Shown: one piece after another, positions 46,489 to 55,071 of the stretch
How the letters are laid out: each line of letters starts with the position of its first letter
How positions within the stretch are numbered: the first letter of the stretch is position 1
Assembly: GCF_000168975.1 (NCBI RefSeq)
Contig: NZ_AAUW01000002.1
Span: 124,001-188,000, forward strand
DNA length: 64,000 bases
DNA from: Roseibium aggregatum IAM 12614
Lineage (GTDB): Bacteria > Pseudomonadota > Alphaproteobacteria > Rhizobiales > Stappiaceae
Direction of reading: 5' to 3'
Made by a program: the position numbers and the translations under genes
The notes under the pieces: generated by a model
The model's input: only the letters and a program-made list of their open reading frames with translations
Told to the model about the DNA's origin: nothing
Database searches by the model: none

Positions 46489-46622
46489 GGCCTGCTCTCA
46501 CCCGACTTGTTACTGGTTCCGCACCCCAAAAGGGATGTCTGGACCGAGAAGTCCATGAGAGCTAGGTTGACGGCAAACAGTTAAGATACGCTGAAGCGGA
46601 TGGAGTCTTTTGAAGGCCTTGA

Positions 46623-47315
46623 TTATTCTGCCAAAAGGGCCGTTATTTTTACCAACTCTTCTTGTTTATCTATCGTTAATACCATGCCGCATTCGCGGGC
46701 CAGCAGCAACGTGTAGATTGGCTGCACGGAATGCGCATCGACCCGCTCAGGCTCTTCCCCGCCAAGGGTTTCCTTCATTCCCAGTGGAATGCGCGGATTG
46801 AGGCCGCTGGCCTGGAGCGTGAAGGCCGGCGATTGTGGGTCACCTTCCATTTCAACCTTGATTTCGCCGCCGCGCGGAACGCACTGGTTGGCGATCAGGA
46901 TCAGGTTAAGAAGTAGTTTTACGTAGTTTTTCGGCATCAGATGCCGGGACAGTTGCCAATTTAAGTCGGATTTTTCGTTTTCCATGAACCCGGTTGCAAC
47001 GACCTGAGCATCCCCGAGGTCGATTTCGGCACCTGCGGAACCTGCTGCCCCGAATGCAAGACGGGCAAACTGCAGTTTGGCCGAGGCCTGACGAGCGCTC
47101 TTGCGGATGAGGTCCATGGCGAATTCACGCATGTCCTCCGACCCTTCCTCGTCCAGCACTTCCAAACCGTTGGTTATCGCGCCGACCGGAGAAATGATGT
47201 CATGGCAGACGCGGCTGGCCACCAGGGCGGCAAGATCAAGAGAGGAAAGCTCTTTAAGTGCAGACATGGCGTTTTGAGGCTCTTCTTGAGGAGGCTGCGG
47301 AAACTGATTCGACAT
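46623..47315 (-). CDS. chpT: Histidine phosphotransferase ChpT
   Basis: 230 residues from the ATG at 47315; a second ATG at 47267 begins closer to the conserved part, and neither has a strong ribosome binding site. The dimerisation helix carries the phosphorylated His38 in ALVASRVCHDIISPVGAITN. The C-terminal half is a degenerate ATPase-like fold without nucleotide motifs (NYVKLLLNLILIANQCVPRG). ChpT relays phosphate from CckA to CtrA and CpdR. It lies upstream of the che operon, with about 134 bases to cheA, and 8 kb from ctrA. Confidence 0.92.
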   Translation of the reverse strand: MSNQFPQPPQEEPQNAMSALKELSSLDLAALVASRVCHDIISPVGAITNGLEVLDEEGSEDMREFAMDLIRKSARQASAKLQFARLAFGAAGSAGAEIDLGDAQVVATGFMENEKSDLNWQLSRHLMPKNYVKLLLNLILIANQCVPRGGEIKVEMEGDPQSPAFTLQASGLNPRIPLGMKETLGGEEPERVDAHSVQPIYTLLLARECGMVLTIDKQEELVKITALLAE

Positions 47316-47450
47316 AGTGACTGCAAGCGTTACACATCCTCGCGGCGGCTGCCAAGGCAGCCGGGGGCTGCAATCCATGTCATCCAGATGAAAGTTTGCG
47401 CCGAAATCCGCCTTTTCCGGCACTCGCATGCGGCCGGACAGGACGTCTGT

Positions 47451-47936
47451 CTACCGCTGGGGCACGCAGCCGACCCGCTCGGCATTGTCGTGAGCGGCCG
47501 TCATCAACGGACTGCCGTTGACGACGAACAGGAACCGGTTGACCACCGAATGGAAAAAAACCAGATGGCCGTCGACAATGGCATAGATGAACGGATTGCC
47601 TGCTGTCGCAAATCCTTCGGACAGCGCATGCGCGCCGCAACCGGCAAACAGGGGTGCGTAAGCTTCAGGATCGCGCTTGAAGGCGGCAAGATTGCCTTCA
47701 TTGACGAAGATCCATTCGGTTCCGCCCCATGCGTGCGTGTGCTCACGCTTGCCCTTGCGCGGATAGCCGTCGACGAAATAACTCACAGGGTCATGCCCGC
47801 CCAGAGCGTATCCGGTGATCGGATCTGGAACAAAAACCTGGGGACGTGCCAAGGCTTTCCCCGCAAATTGACAGGAGAGCAGGATCAATACAGCGCAAAG
47901 ACATAACCTTGTCTTTTTTTGGGGCCAGCTTTCCAT
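47451..47936 (-). CDS. Secreted YHS-domain protein
   Basis: 161 residues. An N-terminal signal segment (KKTRLCLCAVLILLSCQFAG, then KALARP) precedes a YHS-like domain: GYALGGHDPVSYFVDGYPRK (residues 42-61), then WIFVNEGNLAAFKRDPEAYA and PLFAGCGAHALSEG. The Cys-containing CGAH segment is typical of this periplasmic YHS group, often suggested to bind metal; function is not established. It lies upstream of chpT on the same strand, 135 bases away. Confidence 0.82.
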   Translation of the reverse strand: MESWPQKKTRLCLCAVLILLSCQFAGKALARPQVFVPDPITGYALGGHDPVSYFVDGYPRKGKREHTHAWGGTEWIFVNEGNLAAFKRDPEAYAPLFAGCGAHALSEGFATAGNPFIYAIVDGHLVFFHSVVNRFLFVVNGSPLMTAAHDNAERVGCVPQR

Positions 47937-48059
47937 TGATTCGGCTTATGTAAGGTGCACGATCACATGCGAATCAGCATGATATTGCATCAGTTTAACA
48001 TTGCGGCCTGACCGGACGGCAACAATCGGCGCGGCCAAGAAACTTTGGGAGAATATCGA

Positions 48060-48665
48060 ATGTCACAAAGTTCCCGGCGAGTTGTATCCCTGATATCGGC
48101 TGCGTTCCTGGCCTTGTGCGCATTTGCGTTTTCCAACCCGGCGTTCTCCCAGACGTCCGGAAATGAACCGATTGCAACGGGCCAGACCTATGACCAGGAC
48201 GAAATCCTGCAAGCCGGCCACCAGTTCTTCGGCTCCGTATCGGGCGGCCTTGCGTCCGTTGTCGAGAAGGCCTTTTCCAGTTACGGCGAGCCGAACGGAT
48301 ATGTGCTGGGTGAAGAAGGCTCAGGCGCACTCATCGCCGGCGCGCGTTATGGCGAAGGCAACCTCTACACGCGCAACGCCGGAACTCACAAACTGTTCTG
48401 GCAAGGCCCGTCCGTCGGCTGGGACTTCGGCGCCGACGGTGCCCGCGTCATGATGCTTGTCTATAACCTGCCGACCGTGAACTCCATCTACACCCGCTTT
48501 GCCGGTGTCAACGGGTCCGCCTACCTGGTCGGCGGCGTGGGCATGACTGTGCTGTTGAACAATGAGATCGTGCTTGTGCCTGTGCGCGCGGGTGTCGGCG
48601 CCCGTCTCGGGCTGAACATGGGCTATCTGAAGTTCACCGAAAAGCCGACCTGGAACCCGTTCTGA
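48060..48665 (+). CDS. eipA: EipA-like envelope integrity protein (DUF1134)
   Basis: 201 residues from the ATG after GGGAG. The signal peptide spans about residues 1-33 (SLISAAFLALCAFAFSNPAF, cleavage near AFSQ). The DUF1134 domain fills the rest: GQTYDQDEILQAGHQFFGSV, YGEPNGYVLGEEGSGALIAG, VGWDFGADGARVMMLVYNLP. Brucella EipA is a periplasmic small beta-barrel protein needed for envelope integrity and is reported to be under CtrA control. The leader here holds a TTAA (47996-47999) and two GANTC sites (47938-47942, 47971-47975). Confidence 0.9.
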   Translation: MSQSSRRVVSLISAAFLALCAFAFSNPAFSQTSGNEPIATGQTYDQDEILQAGHQFFGSVSGGLASVVEKAFSSYGEPNGYVLGEEGSGALIAGARYGEGNLYTRNAGTHKLFWQGPSVGWDFGADGARVMMLVYNLPTVNSIYTRFAGVNGSAYLVGGVGMTVLLNNEIVLVPVRAGVGARLGLNMGYLKFTEKPTWNPF

Positions 48666-48804
48666 TCTGACTGGACGGGCGACCAACGCAACCTGACGAC
48701 GAAGCCGGGTTGCATTCGTTCCACGTAGAACACTTGGCGGCAGTGCGACTGTCGTTTATTGATGGAGTTGTGGGCGTTTTTCAAGACGTAACCGGGAGCC
48801 GGAC

Positions 48805-50151
48805 TTGATTGAAGCAGCGATGTATGTGGCGCTGGGGTTTTGCACCGCCGGCCTGATCGGACTGGCAATCCTGCCCGCATTTTATCGCCGGGCCGCCCGG
48901 CTGACCGAAGAAGCCCTACGCGCCGTCAATCCGACCAGCTATGCCGAAGTCCGCGCCGCCCAGGATCAGGAACGCGCGCGCCATGCCGTCGAACTGCGCC
49001 GGGTCGAAAAGCGGCTCGACAGCGAGCGCGAGAAGGCTGCCAAATTTCAGCTCGAAACCACGCGGATGCGGGCTGAAGTCGAAGCGCTGAAAAAATCTCA
49101 TCAGGACACAGTCTCGGGCCTGGAAGCCAAGATCGCCGCCGAGGCGAGCGATCAGCACGCCGTCGACATGCTGTCGTCTGAAGTGACCAACCTGAAAAAG
49201 AAGCTGTCGGAAGCAGAACGAGCCCTTGCGGAAACCTGGACAAAGTCTCCCGAAGACAAGCCGGCCGCCAAACGCGCCGACACCGAAGAAGATGACGGCG
49301 GCTGGCTGCCTGCCTCCGGCACCATGGCGCTTGCCACCATTACCGGGCTCGAAGCGGAAGTCGCCATGCTCAAGGCCAAACTGGCGCGCTATGAGCCGAC
49401 AGTCGCGGGCCAGATGGATGCGGCACGCAGCGAAACCGCCAAGACCAGGCTTGCCGAACTGGAAGCCCAACTGGTCGACACGGAATCCAACTATGTGTCT
49501 GCCCAGGCGGAAGTCACGCGCCTGTCGCTCATGCTGGATGCCGCCAGGTTCCCTGAAAGCGAGCGCCAGAAGCACCTTGATGCCAAGCTGGAGAAGCTTT
49601 CCGACGACGCAGCGCGCTATCAGGCGGACGCGGCCGAAAAGGGTCGTGCCCTTCAGCGGATCACCGCTCAGATGGCGAAGCTGCAAAAGGACCTTGCTTC
49701 GGTTCCTGCCCTTATGGACCTGCGCCGAGATTTCCGCGCGCTCGCAGAAAAGCTGACCGGTCAGGAAGCTCCGGACTTCAGGCTCTCCGAAACGACTGCC
49801 CCTTCAAAGCCGGCAGCGCCCCTCGCCGCGCGCAGCGCATCTGTTGCTGCAGGATCCGTTGCTTCCGGTTCGGGCGAAAATGCCCCGTCAGACGGAAACG
49901 CGCCAAAGGCGTCGTCCAGCGAAGCTTCTGCGTCGAAAGAGGCAGGGGATGAAGATCAGACTCCCGTTCAGGCTCAGTCCAAATCCGCAAATATCGCAAA
50001 CGCCGCCGAGGCTCTGGTGAGCAGGATCGTCGCCTCCAGCCGGATCAAGTCCAAACCGGACGCCGAAACCACGTCGGCAGGCACCGGGGCCACGCAAGAC
50101 ATCGACCGGAAAACGAAAGCCACGAAACAAAAAAAGAAAGATGTGGCTTGA
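48805..50151 (+). CDS. Membrane-anchored coiled-coil protein of unknown function
   Basis: 448 residues from a TTG with GGGAG upstream; the opening then reads MIEAAMYVALGFCTAGLIGL, one transmembrane helix at about residues 6-26. A cytoplasmic-type coiled coil follows at about 45-135 (VELRRVEKRLDSEREKAAKF), another helical section to about 330, then a low-complexity Ala/Ser tail and a Lys-rich end (KTKATKQKKKD). An ATG at 48820 is the alternative start. Similar N-terminal layouts occur in Rhizobiales proteins annotated only as hypothetical. It follows eipA by 139 bases on the same strand, which hints at an envelope role. Confidence 0.75.
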   Translation: MIEAAMYVALGFCTAGLIGLAILPAFYRRAARLTEEALRAVNPTSYAEVRAAQDQERARHAVELRRVEKRLDSEREKAAKFQLETTRMRAEVEALKKSHQDTVSGLEAKIAAEASDQHAVDMLSSEVTNLKKKLSEAERALAETWTKSPEDKPAAKRADTEEDDGGWLPASGTMALATITGLEAEVAMLKAKLARYEPTVAGQMDAARSETAKTRLAELEAQLVDTESNYVSAQAEVTRLSLMLDAARFPESERQKHLDAKLEKLSDDAARYQADAAEKGRALQRITAQMAKLQKDLASVPALMDLRRDFRALAEKLTGQEAPDFRLSETTAPSKPAAPLAARSASVAAGSVASGSGENAPSDGNAPKASSSEASASKEAGDEDQTPVQAQSKSANIANAAEALVSRIVASSRIKSKPDAETTSAGTGATQDIDRKTKATKQKKKDVA

Positions 50152-50297
50152 TCTGACACGGCCGCTCCGGTCATCTAGTCCCATGGACACTCATCTGAAA
50201 ATCCAACGAAGCTGACCTGCTGATCCCCTCACCTGCGTTTGCAGCCTGCTGAGGCAGGGTGGGTCAGCCATCTTTCACTCAATCGAGTCTGCGGTAC

Positions 50298-51080
50298 ATG
50301 TTGATCGAACGCCACAACGCCATTCTGGAACTCGCCCGGCAAATGGGCCGCGTCAGCGTCGACGATCTCGCCCGTCGCTTCGATGTCAGTCCGCAGACCA
50401 TCCGCAAGGACCTGAACGAGCTGTGCGACCGGCGGCTGCTGGCACGTACACACGGCGGGGCTCTGCTCTCATCCGGCATCGAGAATGTCGGCTATGAGGC
50501 GCGCAGGATCATCTCCAGCCGGGAAAAAGCGGATATTGGCGAGAAGGTCGCTTCTCTCATTCCCGACAACGCGTCGATCTTCATCAACATCGGCACCACC
50601 ACCGAAGCCGTTGCGCAGGCGCTGCTGCAGCATCGCGGCCTTATGGTGATCACCAACAACATCAACGTCGCCAGCCTGATGCGCGGTTATTCGCAGATCG
50701 AGGTGGTGATCGCTGGCGGGGTGCTGCGCCACTCAGACGGCGGCATCGTTGGCGAGGCGGCAGTGGATTTCATGCGTCAGTTCAAGGTGGATTTCGCGGT
50801 CATCGGCGCATCTGCAATCGATCCGGACGGCTCCCTGCTCGACTACGACTATCGGGAAGTGAAAGTCACCAAGACCATCATGGACAATGCACGGCACGTC
50901 ATTCTGGCGGCCGACAGCACCAAGTTCGAGCGCACCGCCCCGGTTCGTGTCGGGCATCTGCGCCAGGTCAGCACCTTCGTGACAGATTATTGCCCCTCGC
51001 CGGACTTCGCGCAGATCGCGCAGGAGGCCGAAGTCGAACTGATCGAGACCGGACAGCAGGAAGACACCGCCAGCGGCTGA
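50298..51080 (+). CDS. glpR: DeoR-family repressor, GlpR-like
   Basis: 260 residues. DeoR-type HTH (MLIERHNAILELARQMGRVS, then FDVSPQTIRKDLNELCDRRL, residues 1-55) and DeoR C-terminal effector domain with the sugar-phosphate site (INIGTTTEAVAQALLQHRGL, later FAVIGASAIDPDGSLLDYDY). The last block, with AxxIdxdGxLLDyDyrEV, resembles glycerol-3-phosphate regulon repressors. The ATG at 50298 lacks a strong SD; a GTG at 50259 is in frame. It is not adjacent to glpD-glpK, which lie 20 kb away. The specific ligand is inferred. Confidence 0.82.
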   Translation: MLIERHNAILELARQMGRVSVDDLARRFDVSPQTIRKDLNELCDRRLLARTHGGALLSSGIENVGYEARRIISSREKADIGEKVASLIPDNASIFINIGTTTEAVAQALLQHRGLMVITNNINVASLMRGYSQIEVVIAGGVLRHSDGGIVGEAAVDFMRQFKVDFAVIGASAIDPDGSLLDYDYREVKVTKTIMDNARHVILAADSTKFERTAPVRVGHLRQVSTFVTDYCPSPDFAQIAQEAEVELIETGQQEDTASG

Positions 51081-51171
51081 TCAGCTGTCGCGGCGTGCAA
51101 AACTGGTGCACAAACGGGTGGAGAACCCTGTGTGCAAGGTGTGCATATGCTGTTTGTGCCTTGGGGAAAAA

Positions 51172-51247
51172 TGGCACGCCCAACGGGACTCGAACCCGTG
51201 TTTCCGCCGTGAAAGGGCGGCGTCCTAGACCGCTAGACGATGGGCGC
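51172..51247 (-). tRNA. tRNA-Glu (anticodon UUC)
   Basis: 76 bases including encoded CCA. Anticodon stem-loop CCGCC-CTTTCAC-GGCGG gives UUC. T arm ACGGG-TTCGAGT-CCCGT. Acceptor arms GCGCCCA and TGGGCGT pair fully except for a G1-U72 wobble. A T-run follows the 3' end on the minus strand. Confidence 0.97.
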
Positions 51248-51251
51248 GCGG

Positions 51252-51278
51252 GGCTTGAGAAGCTCACTGTCTCAAGCC
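51252..51278 (-). terminator. Hairpin between the small membrane-protein gene and tRNA-Glu
   Basis: Perfect arms GGCTTGAGA and TCTCAAGCC with a 9-base loop, 5 bases upstream of the tRNA 5' end. It could end the upstream transcript or mark a processing site; no T-run follows. Confidence 0.5.
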
Positions 51279-51382
51279 GAGGACCGTGCGTATAAGGCTG
51301 CATGGAAAAAGACGCAAGCCCTAATTTTCATTTTTATGTCACATGCCTGTTCATAACCGAGCCACTCAGGCTCGACGCTACG

Positions 51383-51739
51383 TCAGCGCGCGACAAAATC
51401 CGTGCGACCCAATTGTTTCCCCGTGACAGGATCAAAGCGCAGCAAGGCGGTCTTGCTGCCCTCGCGCACCAGAACCATCAGCAAACCATCGGAGATATTT
51501 GTCTGCAGGATTTCCGCATCAGCGCCAACCGCCACCGTCGCGGCATATTGATCGGCGGAAACATCGGTCGTATTGGAGTTGATCTTGTAGAGAATTGCTG
51601 CAAAGACAGCGATAAAGCCGGCGATCATGACGAGGGACGAGCCGAGCAGCAGACGCTTCAGCTTGGCCTGGATGCGTTCGGCCGCAGGATCAAGCGGCTT
51701 TTCACCCGGCCCCTCATCCCGATAATCAGGTTGTGACAT
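51383..51739 (-). CDS. Small single-pass membrane protein (DUF6476-like), divergent from rluD
   Basis: 118 residues. The cytoplasmic start (MSQPDYRDEGPGEKPLDPAA) is followed by one transmembrane helix at about residues 31-53 (LLGSSLVMIAGFIAVFAAIL) and a periplasmic domain ending RFDPVTGKQLGRTDFVAR. I associate this size and layout with a small alphaproteobacterial family of unknown function often found next to rluD. Its start codon overlaps the rluD start codon on the other strand. AGGGAA lies upstream, inside rluD. Confidence 0.7.
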   Translation of the reverse strand: MSQPDYRDEGPGEKPLDPAAERIQAKLKRLLLGSSLVMIAGFIAVFAAILYKINSNTTDVSADQYAATVAVGADAEILQTNISDGLLMVLVREGSKTALLRFDPVTGKQLGRTDFVAR

Positions 51740-52763
51740 GACAGACAATTCCCTCGAGTATCCGGCCGGTCTGGACCAGGATTTCAGTTTAACAGTTGAT
51801 GCAGCCGATGCCGGGAAACGGCTGGATGCGGTGCTGGCGACTCATCTGGAAGCCCTTAGCCGCAACAGGATCCAGTCCCTGATCAAGTCCGGGGACGTCA
51901 CCGTCGGCGGCGCGAAAATAGTTGAGCCGAAATACCGGGTCAATGAAGGCGATGCCCTGACCCTCACTTTGCCGCAGGCGGAGGACCCCGAGCCCAAGGG
52001 TGAGGATATCCCCGTCACGGTCGTCTTTGAGGACGAACACCTCATCGTGGTCGACAAACCGGCCGGCCTTGTCGTGCATCCGGGCGCAGGCAACTGGACC
52101 GGCACGCTCGTCAATGCGCTGATCCACCATTGCGGTGACAGCCTGTCGGGCATCGGCGGCGTCAAGCGTCCCGGTATCGTCCACCGGATCGACAAGGATA
52201 CGTCCGGTTTGCTGGTCGTCGCCAAGACAGACCAGGCGCACAAGGGCCTTGCCGCCCAGTTTGCCGACCACGGCCGCACCGGCCCGCTGGAACGGGCCTA
52301 TTCTGCTCTGGTCTGGGGCGCCCCCTCCGGCCTGAAAGGCACGATCAACGCCAATCTGGCACGGTCGCAGGCAAACCGGCAGAAGATTGCGGTGGTCAAG
52401 ACCTCCGGCCGCCAAGCCATCACCCATTGGCAGGTGAAGGAACGCTTCGGCAATGCCGAGCAGCCCGCCCTCGCCTCGCTGCTGGAATGCCGCCTTGAAA
52501 CCGGACGCACCCACCAGATCCGCGTTCACATGGCCCACATCGGCCATCCGTTGATCGGTGACGACGATTACGGGTCAGGTTTCAAGACCAAGGCCAACCG
52601 TCTGGAGGAGCCGCTCAAGAGCCTCGTGAACGGTTTTCACCGGCAGGCGCTGCATGCAGGCCTGCTGGCTTTCGAGCACCCCGTAAACGGTAAAACCTTG
52701 CGCTTTGAGAGCCCTTACCCGGCCGATTTCGCAAATCTTTTATCCGGATTACAAAAATTTTAG
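51738..52763 (+). CDS. rluD: RluA-family 23S rRNA pseudouridine synthase (RluD-like)
   Basis: 341 residues. N-terminal S4 RNA-binding domain (GKRLDAVLATHLEALSRNRI, about residues 20-39) and RluA-type catalytic domain with Asp in GIVHRIDKDTSGLLVVAKT, LIVVDKPAGLVVHPGAGN, and ECRLETGRTHQIRVHMAHIG. RluD modifies helix 69 of 23S rRNA. The start codon sits in CATG at 51737-51740, shared with the divergent gene, so its upstream signals must lie inside that gene. rpoH follows 177 bases on, as in many relatives. Confidence 0.94.
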   Translation: MTDNSLEYPAGLDQDFSLTVDAADAGKRLDAVLATHLEALSRNRIQSLIKSGDVTVGGAKIVEPKYRVNEGDALTLTLPQAEDPEPKGEDIPVTVVFEDEHLIVVDKPAGLVVHPGAGNWTGTLVNALIHHCGDSLSGIGGVKRPGIVHRIDKDTSGLLVVAKTDQAHKGLAAQFADHGRTGPLERAYSALVWGAPSGLKGTINANLARSQANRQKIAVVKTSGRQAITHWQVKERFGNAEQPALASLLECRLETGRTHQIRVHMAHIGHPLIGDDDYGSGFKTKANRLEEPLKSLVNGFHRQALHAGLLAFEHPVNGKTLRFESPYPADFANLLSGLQKF

Positions 52764-52834
52764 GATTCGTTTTCGTTTTCTGACCATGCATTCGCCGAAT
52801 TTGGACCTATATTAGGCTATCTTGTGTGCCTGTA

Positions 52835-52940
52835 CGGACACGATTGTGCGTCCGACTTCCCTCCCAAATGGCTTGCTTGCGTATCACTGTGGGGCAGCGG
52901 GAGGAAGGCGACGCAAACTTGACGAAAGGGGGTGCATGAT
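52835..52940 (+). promoter_or_regulatory. rpoH leader with two predicted hairpins
   Basis: CGGAC (52835-52839) can pair with GTCCG (52850-52854), and CTTCCCTCCC (52856-52865) with GGGAGGAAG (52899-52907). The pyrimidine arm could alternatively pair with the AAGGGGG ribosome binding site at about 52926-52932. Such competition could make translation temperature-dependent; this is only a fold seen by eye. Confidence 0.35.
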
Positions 52941-53825
52941 ATGGCCCAAAACGTTCCGACGCTTACAGCAGGGGAAGGCGGTCTCAGCCGGTACCTGGAC
53001 GAGATCCGCAAGTTTCCGATGCTTCAGCCGCAGGAAGAGTACATGCTCGCCAAGCGCTACAAAGAGCATGAGGATCCTGAAGCAGCCGAACGCCTGGTCA
53101 ATTCCCATCTACGCCTCGTCGCCAAGATTGCCATGGGTTACCGCGGCTATGGCCTGCCGATTGGAGAAGTCGTTTCCGAAGGCAATGTCGGCCTGATGCA
53201 AGCGGTCAAGCGCTTTGAACCGGACAAGGGTTTCCGGCTCGCGACCTATGCCATGTGGTGGATCAAGGCGGCTATTCAGGAGTACATCCTGCGCTCATGG
53301 TCTCTCGTGAAAATGGGGACCACGGCCAACCAGAAACGCCTGTTCTTCAACCTGCGTCGCCTCAAGGGCAAGATTCAGGCGCTGGACGAAGGCGATCTGA
53401 AGCCGCATCAGGTATCGGAAATCGCCACCAAACTCGGAGTGTCCGAGGAGGAAGTGGTGTCCATGAACCGCCGTCTGGGCGGTGATGCCAGCCTGAACGC
53501 GCCCGTGCGCGCGGAAGCAGACGCAGGTGAGTGGCAGGACTGGCTTGTCGATGAAAGCGACAGTCAGGAAACCCTGCTCGCCAACCAGGAAGAACTGGAC
53601 ATGCGTCGCAAGATGCTCAACGACGCGATGGACGTGCTCAACGAACGCGAACGGCGCATCTTTGAAGCGCGCCGCCTGTCGGAAGATCCGATGACGCTGG
53701 AAGACCTTTCGGGCGAATTCGGCGTCAGCCGCGAACGCGTCCGCCAGATCGAGGTTCGCGCTTTCGAAAAGGTTCAGAAGGCCGTGCGCAACAGCGCCCG
53801 CACCATGGACCAGCCTGCCGCCTGA
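52941..53825 (+). CDS. rpoH: Heat-shock sigma factor RpoH (sigma-32)
   Basis: 294 residues from the ATG after AAGGGGG. Region 2 (NSHLRLVAKIAMGYRGYGLP and FRLATYAMWWIKAAIQEYIL), the RpoH box with TTANQKRLFFNLRRLKGKIQ (about residues 130-149), and region 4 HTH (TLEDLSGEFGVSRERVRQIE). Region 1.1 is lacking, as in all RpoH. It directs polymerase to heat-shock promoters. The product may be one of several RpoH paralogues, as is common in Rhizobiales. An intrinsic terminator follows. Confidence 0.97.
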   Translation: MAQNVPTLTAGEGGLSRYLDEIRKFPMLQPQEEYMLAKRYKEHEDPEAAERLVNSHLRLVAKIAMGYRGYGLPIGEVVSEGNVGLMQAVKRFEPDKGFRLATYAMWWIKAAIQEYILRSWSLVKMGTTANQKRLFFNLRRLKGKIQALDEGDLKPHQVSEIATKLGVSEEEVVSMNRRLGGDASLNAPVRAEADAGEWQDWLVDESDSQETLLANQEELDMRRKMLNDAMDVLNERERRIFEARRLSEDPMTLEDLSGEFGVSRERVRQIEVRAFEKVQKAVRNSARTMDQPAA

Positions 53826-53852
53826 GGCAGGTAACCGTAGGATAACAAAAAT

Positions 53853-53874
53853 GCGCCGGAGCCCGCTCCGGCGC
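53853..53874 (+). terminator. rpoH intrinsic terminator
   Basis: Arms GCGCCGGAGC and GCTCCGGCGC around CC, followed by TTTTCTTTT, 28 bases after the rpoH stop. Confidence 0.92.
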
Positions 53875-53898
53875 TTTTCTTTTGATTGACACCTCATC

Positions 53899-54027
53899 CG
53901 AAGTCATCCCGGACGCAGCGCAGCGAAGATCCGGGACCGGAGAGCCGCCGGGTGAAAAGACTGACATGCGGATAGGCTTTCGCCTCCCCGGTCCCGGCTC
54001 GCGCTTCGCTTGGCCGGGATGACTTCG
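53899..54027. repeat. Intergenic palindromic repeat, family A copy 2
   Basis: Outer arms CGAAGTCATCCCGG and CCGGGATGACTTCG are exact complements; inner parts also pair (CCGGGACCGG against CCGGTCCCGG). It lies between the convergent ends of rpoH and thiY, like copy 1 between two convergent genes. The rest of the gap to 54107 contains only a short AGGCTCCAGCGC-type stem. Confidence 0.78.
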
Positions 54028-54107
54028 AATGAGGAATTTTCGGTTCTGACAGTTCAAAGCACTGGAGCCAGGCTCCAGCGCTTTTTCCTTTGCGTAAGAT
54101 GGTTGGA

Positions 54108-55049
54108 TCAGCGGATCTCGGCTGTATAGCTTTCCACCGGCACGACCTTGCTGATCAGGCCGGCTTCGGCCATGAACTCGGCAAAGCGCTGATAGCGACC
54201 GGCGTCGAGTGCGGCCGGGCGTTTGGCGAAGCGCGGCAGCGTGTCGAACCAGGCCCGTCTGTTCAGCTCGTCGTTGAGGTTCGGATACGCCTCTATGAAC
54301 GCGTTCCAGGCTTCTTCAGGGTGATTGCTCAGATAGATAGTGGCCGCTTCCACAGCCGCCAGGAACTTCGCAAAGCGCGGATCGTCCGTCTTGTCCTTGT
54401 TGACGACATAGATCAGCTCGTCAAAGATCGGCACACCGTTTTCTTCCGGAAAGAAGGCCTTGCCCGGCTTGCCTTCGATTTCGAGCTGGGTCAGCTCGAA
54501 ATTGCGATAGCCACCGATCACCGCATCCACCTGTCCGGCAAGCAGTGATCCCGAAAGCGCGAAATTGACGTTGACCAGCTCCACGTCATCAATGGTCAAT
54601 CCCACCGACAGCAGCATCTGGCCCAGCATTGCGTCCTCGAACCCGGACACGGAAAAACCGATGCTCTTGCCCTTCAGGTCCTTCAGCTCCTGAATGGGAC
54701 CATCCTTGAGCACGATGAGCGAATTGAGCGGCGTTTCCACCAGCGTGCCGATCCATTTCAGCGGCAGCTCTTCGTCAATCTGCGCATGAAGCGTCGGCTG
54801 ATAGGAGACCGCAATATCGCCCTGCCCGGCAGCGACCAGCTTTGGCGGCATTGCCGGATCTGCAGGCTCGATGATCTCCACGTCGAGACCTTCCGCTTCG
54901 AAGAAGCCTTTTGTCTGAGCGGTAACCAGCGGCGCGTGATCCGGATTTACGAACCAGTCGAGCAGCAAAGTCAGTTTTTCACCGGCCTGCGCCGGGCCCG
55001 ACGCCAGCAATCCGGCGGCAAGAACAAGAGACAGGAATTGTTTTTTCAT
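54108..55049 (-). CDS. thiY: Thiamine-precursor ABC transporter binding protein (NMT1/THI5-like, ThiY)
   Basis: 313 residues from the ATG giving a Sec signal peptide (MKKQFLSLVLAAGLLASGPA, cleavage after AQA). The mature part begins KLTLLLDWFVNPDHAPLVTA, the NMT1/THI5 opening with the pyrimidine-binding region, then GDIAVSYQPTLHAQIDEELP. ThiY binds formylaminopyrimidine-type thiamine precursors for import. The second gene of a two-gene unit behind a TPP riboswitch. 22 bases separate it from thiX. No ATPase gene is in the unit. Confidence 0.9.
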   Translation of the reverse strand: MKKQFLSLVLAAGLLASGPAQAGEKLTLLLDWFVNPDHAPLVTAQTKGFFEAEGLDVEIIEPADPAMPPKLVAAGQGDIAVSYQPTLHAQIDEELPLKWIGTLVETPLNSLIVLKDGPIQELKDLKGKSIGFSVSGFEDAMLGQMLLSVGLTIDDVELVNVNFALSGSLLAGQVDAVIGGYRNFELTQLEIEGKPGKAFFPEENGVPIFDELIYVVNKDKTDDPRFAKFLAAVEAATIYLSNHPEEAWNAFIEAYPNLNDELNRRAWFDTLPRFAKRPAALDAGRYQRFAEFMAEAGLISKVVPVESYTAEIR

Positions 55050-55071
55050 GAGGTCCTCCGTTGAGTGGCAG

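Noticed and set aside
51172..51247. tRNA-Glu as an integration site for a genomic island
   Set aside because: No integrase, no direct repeat of the tRNA 3' end and no shift in gene content next to it.
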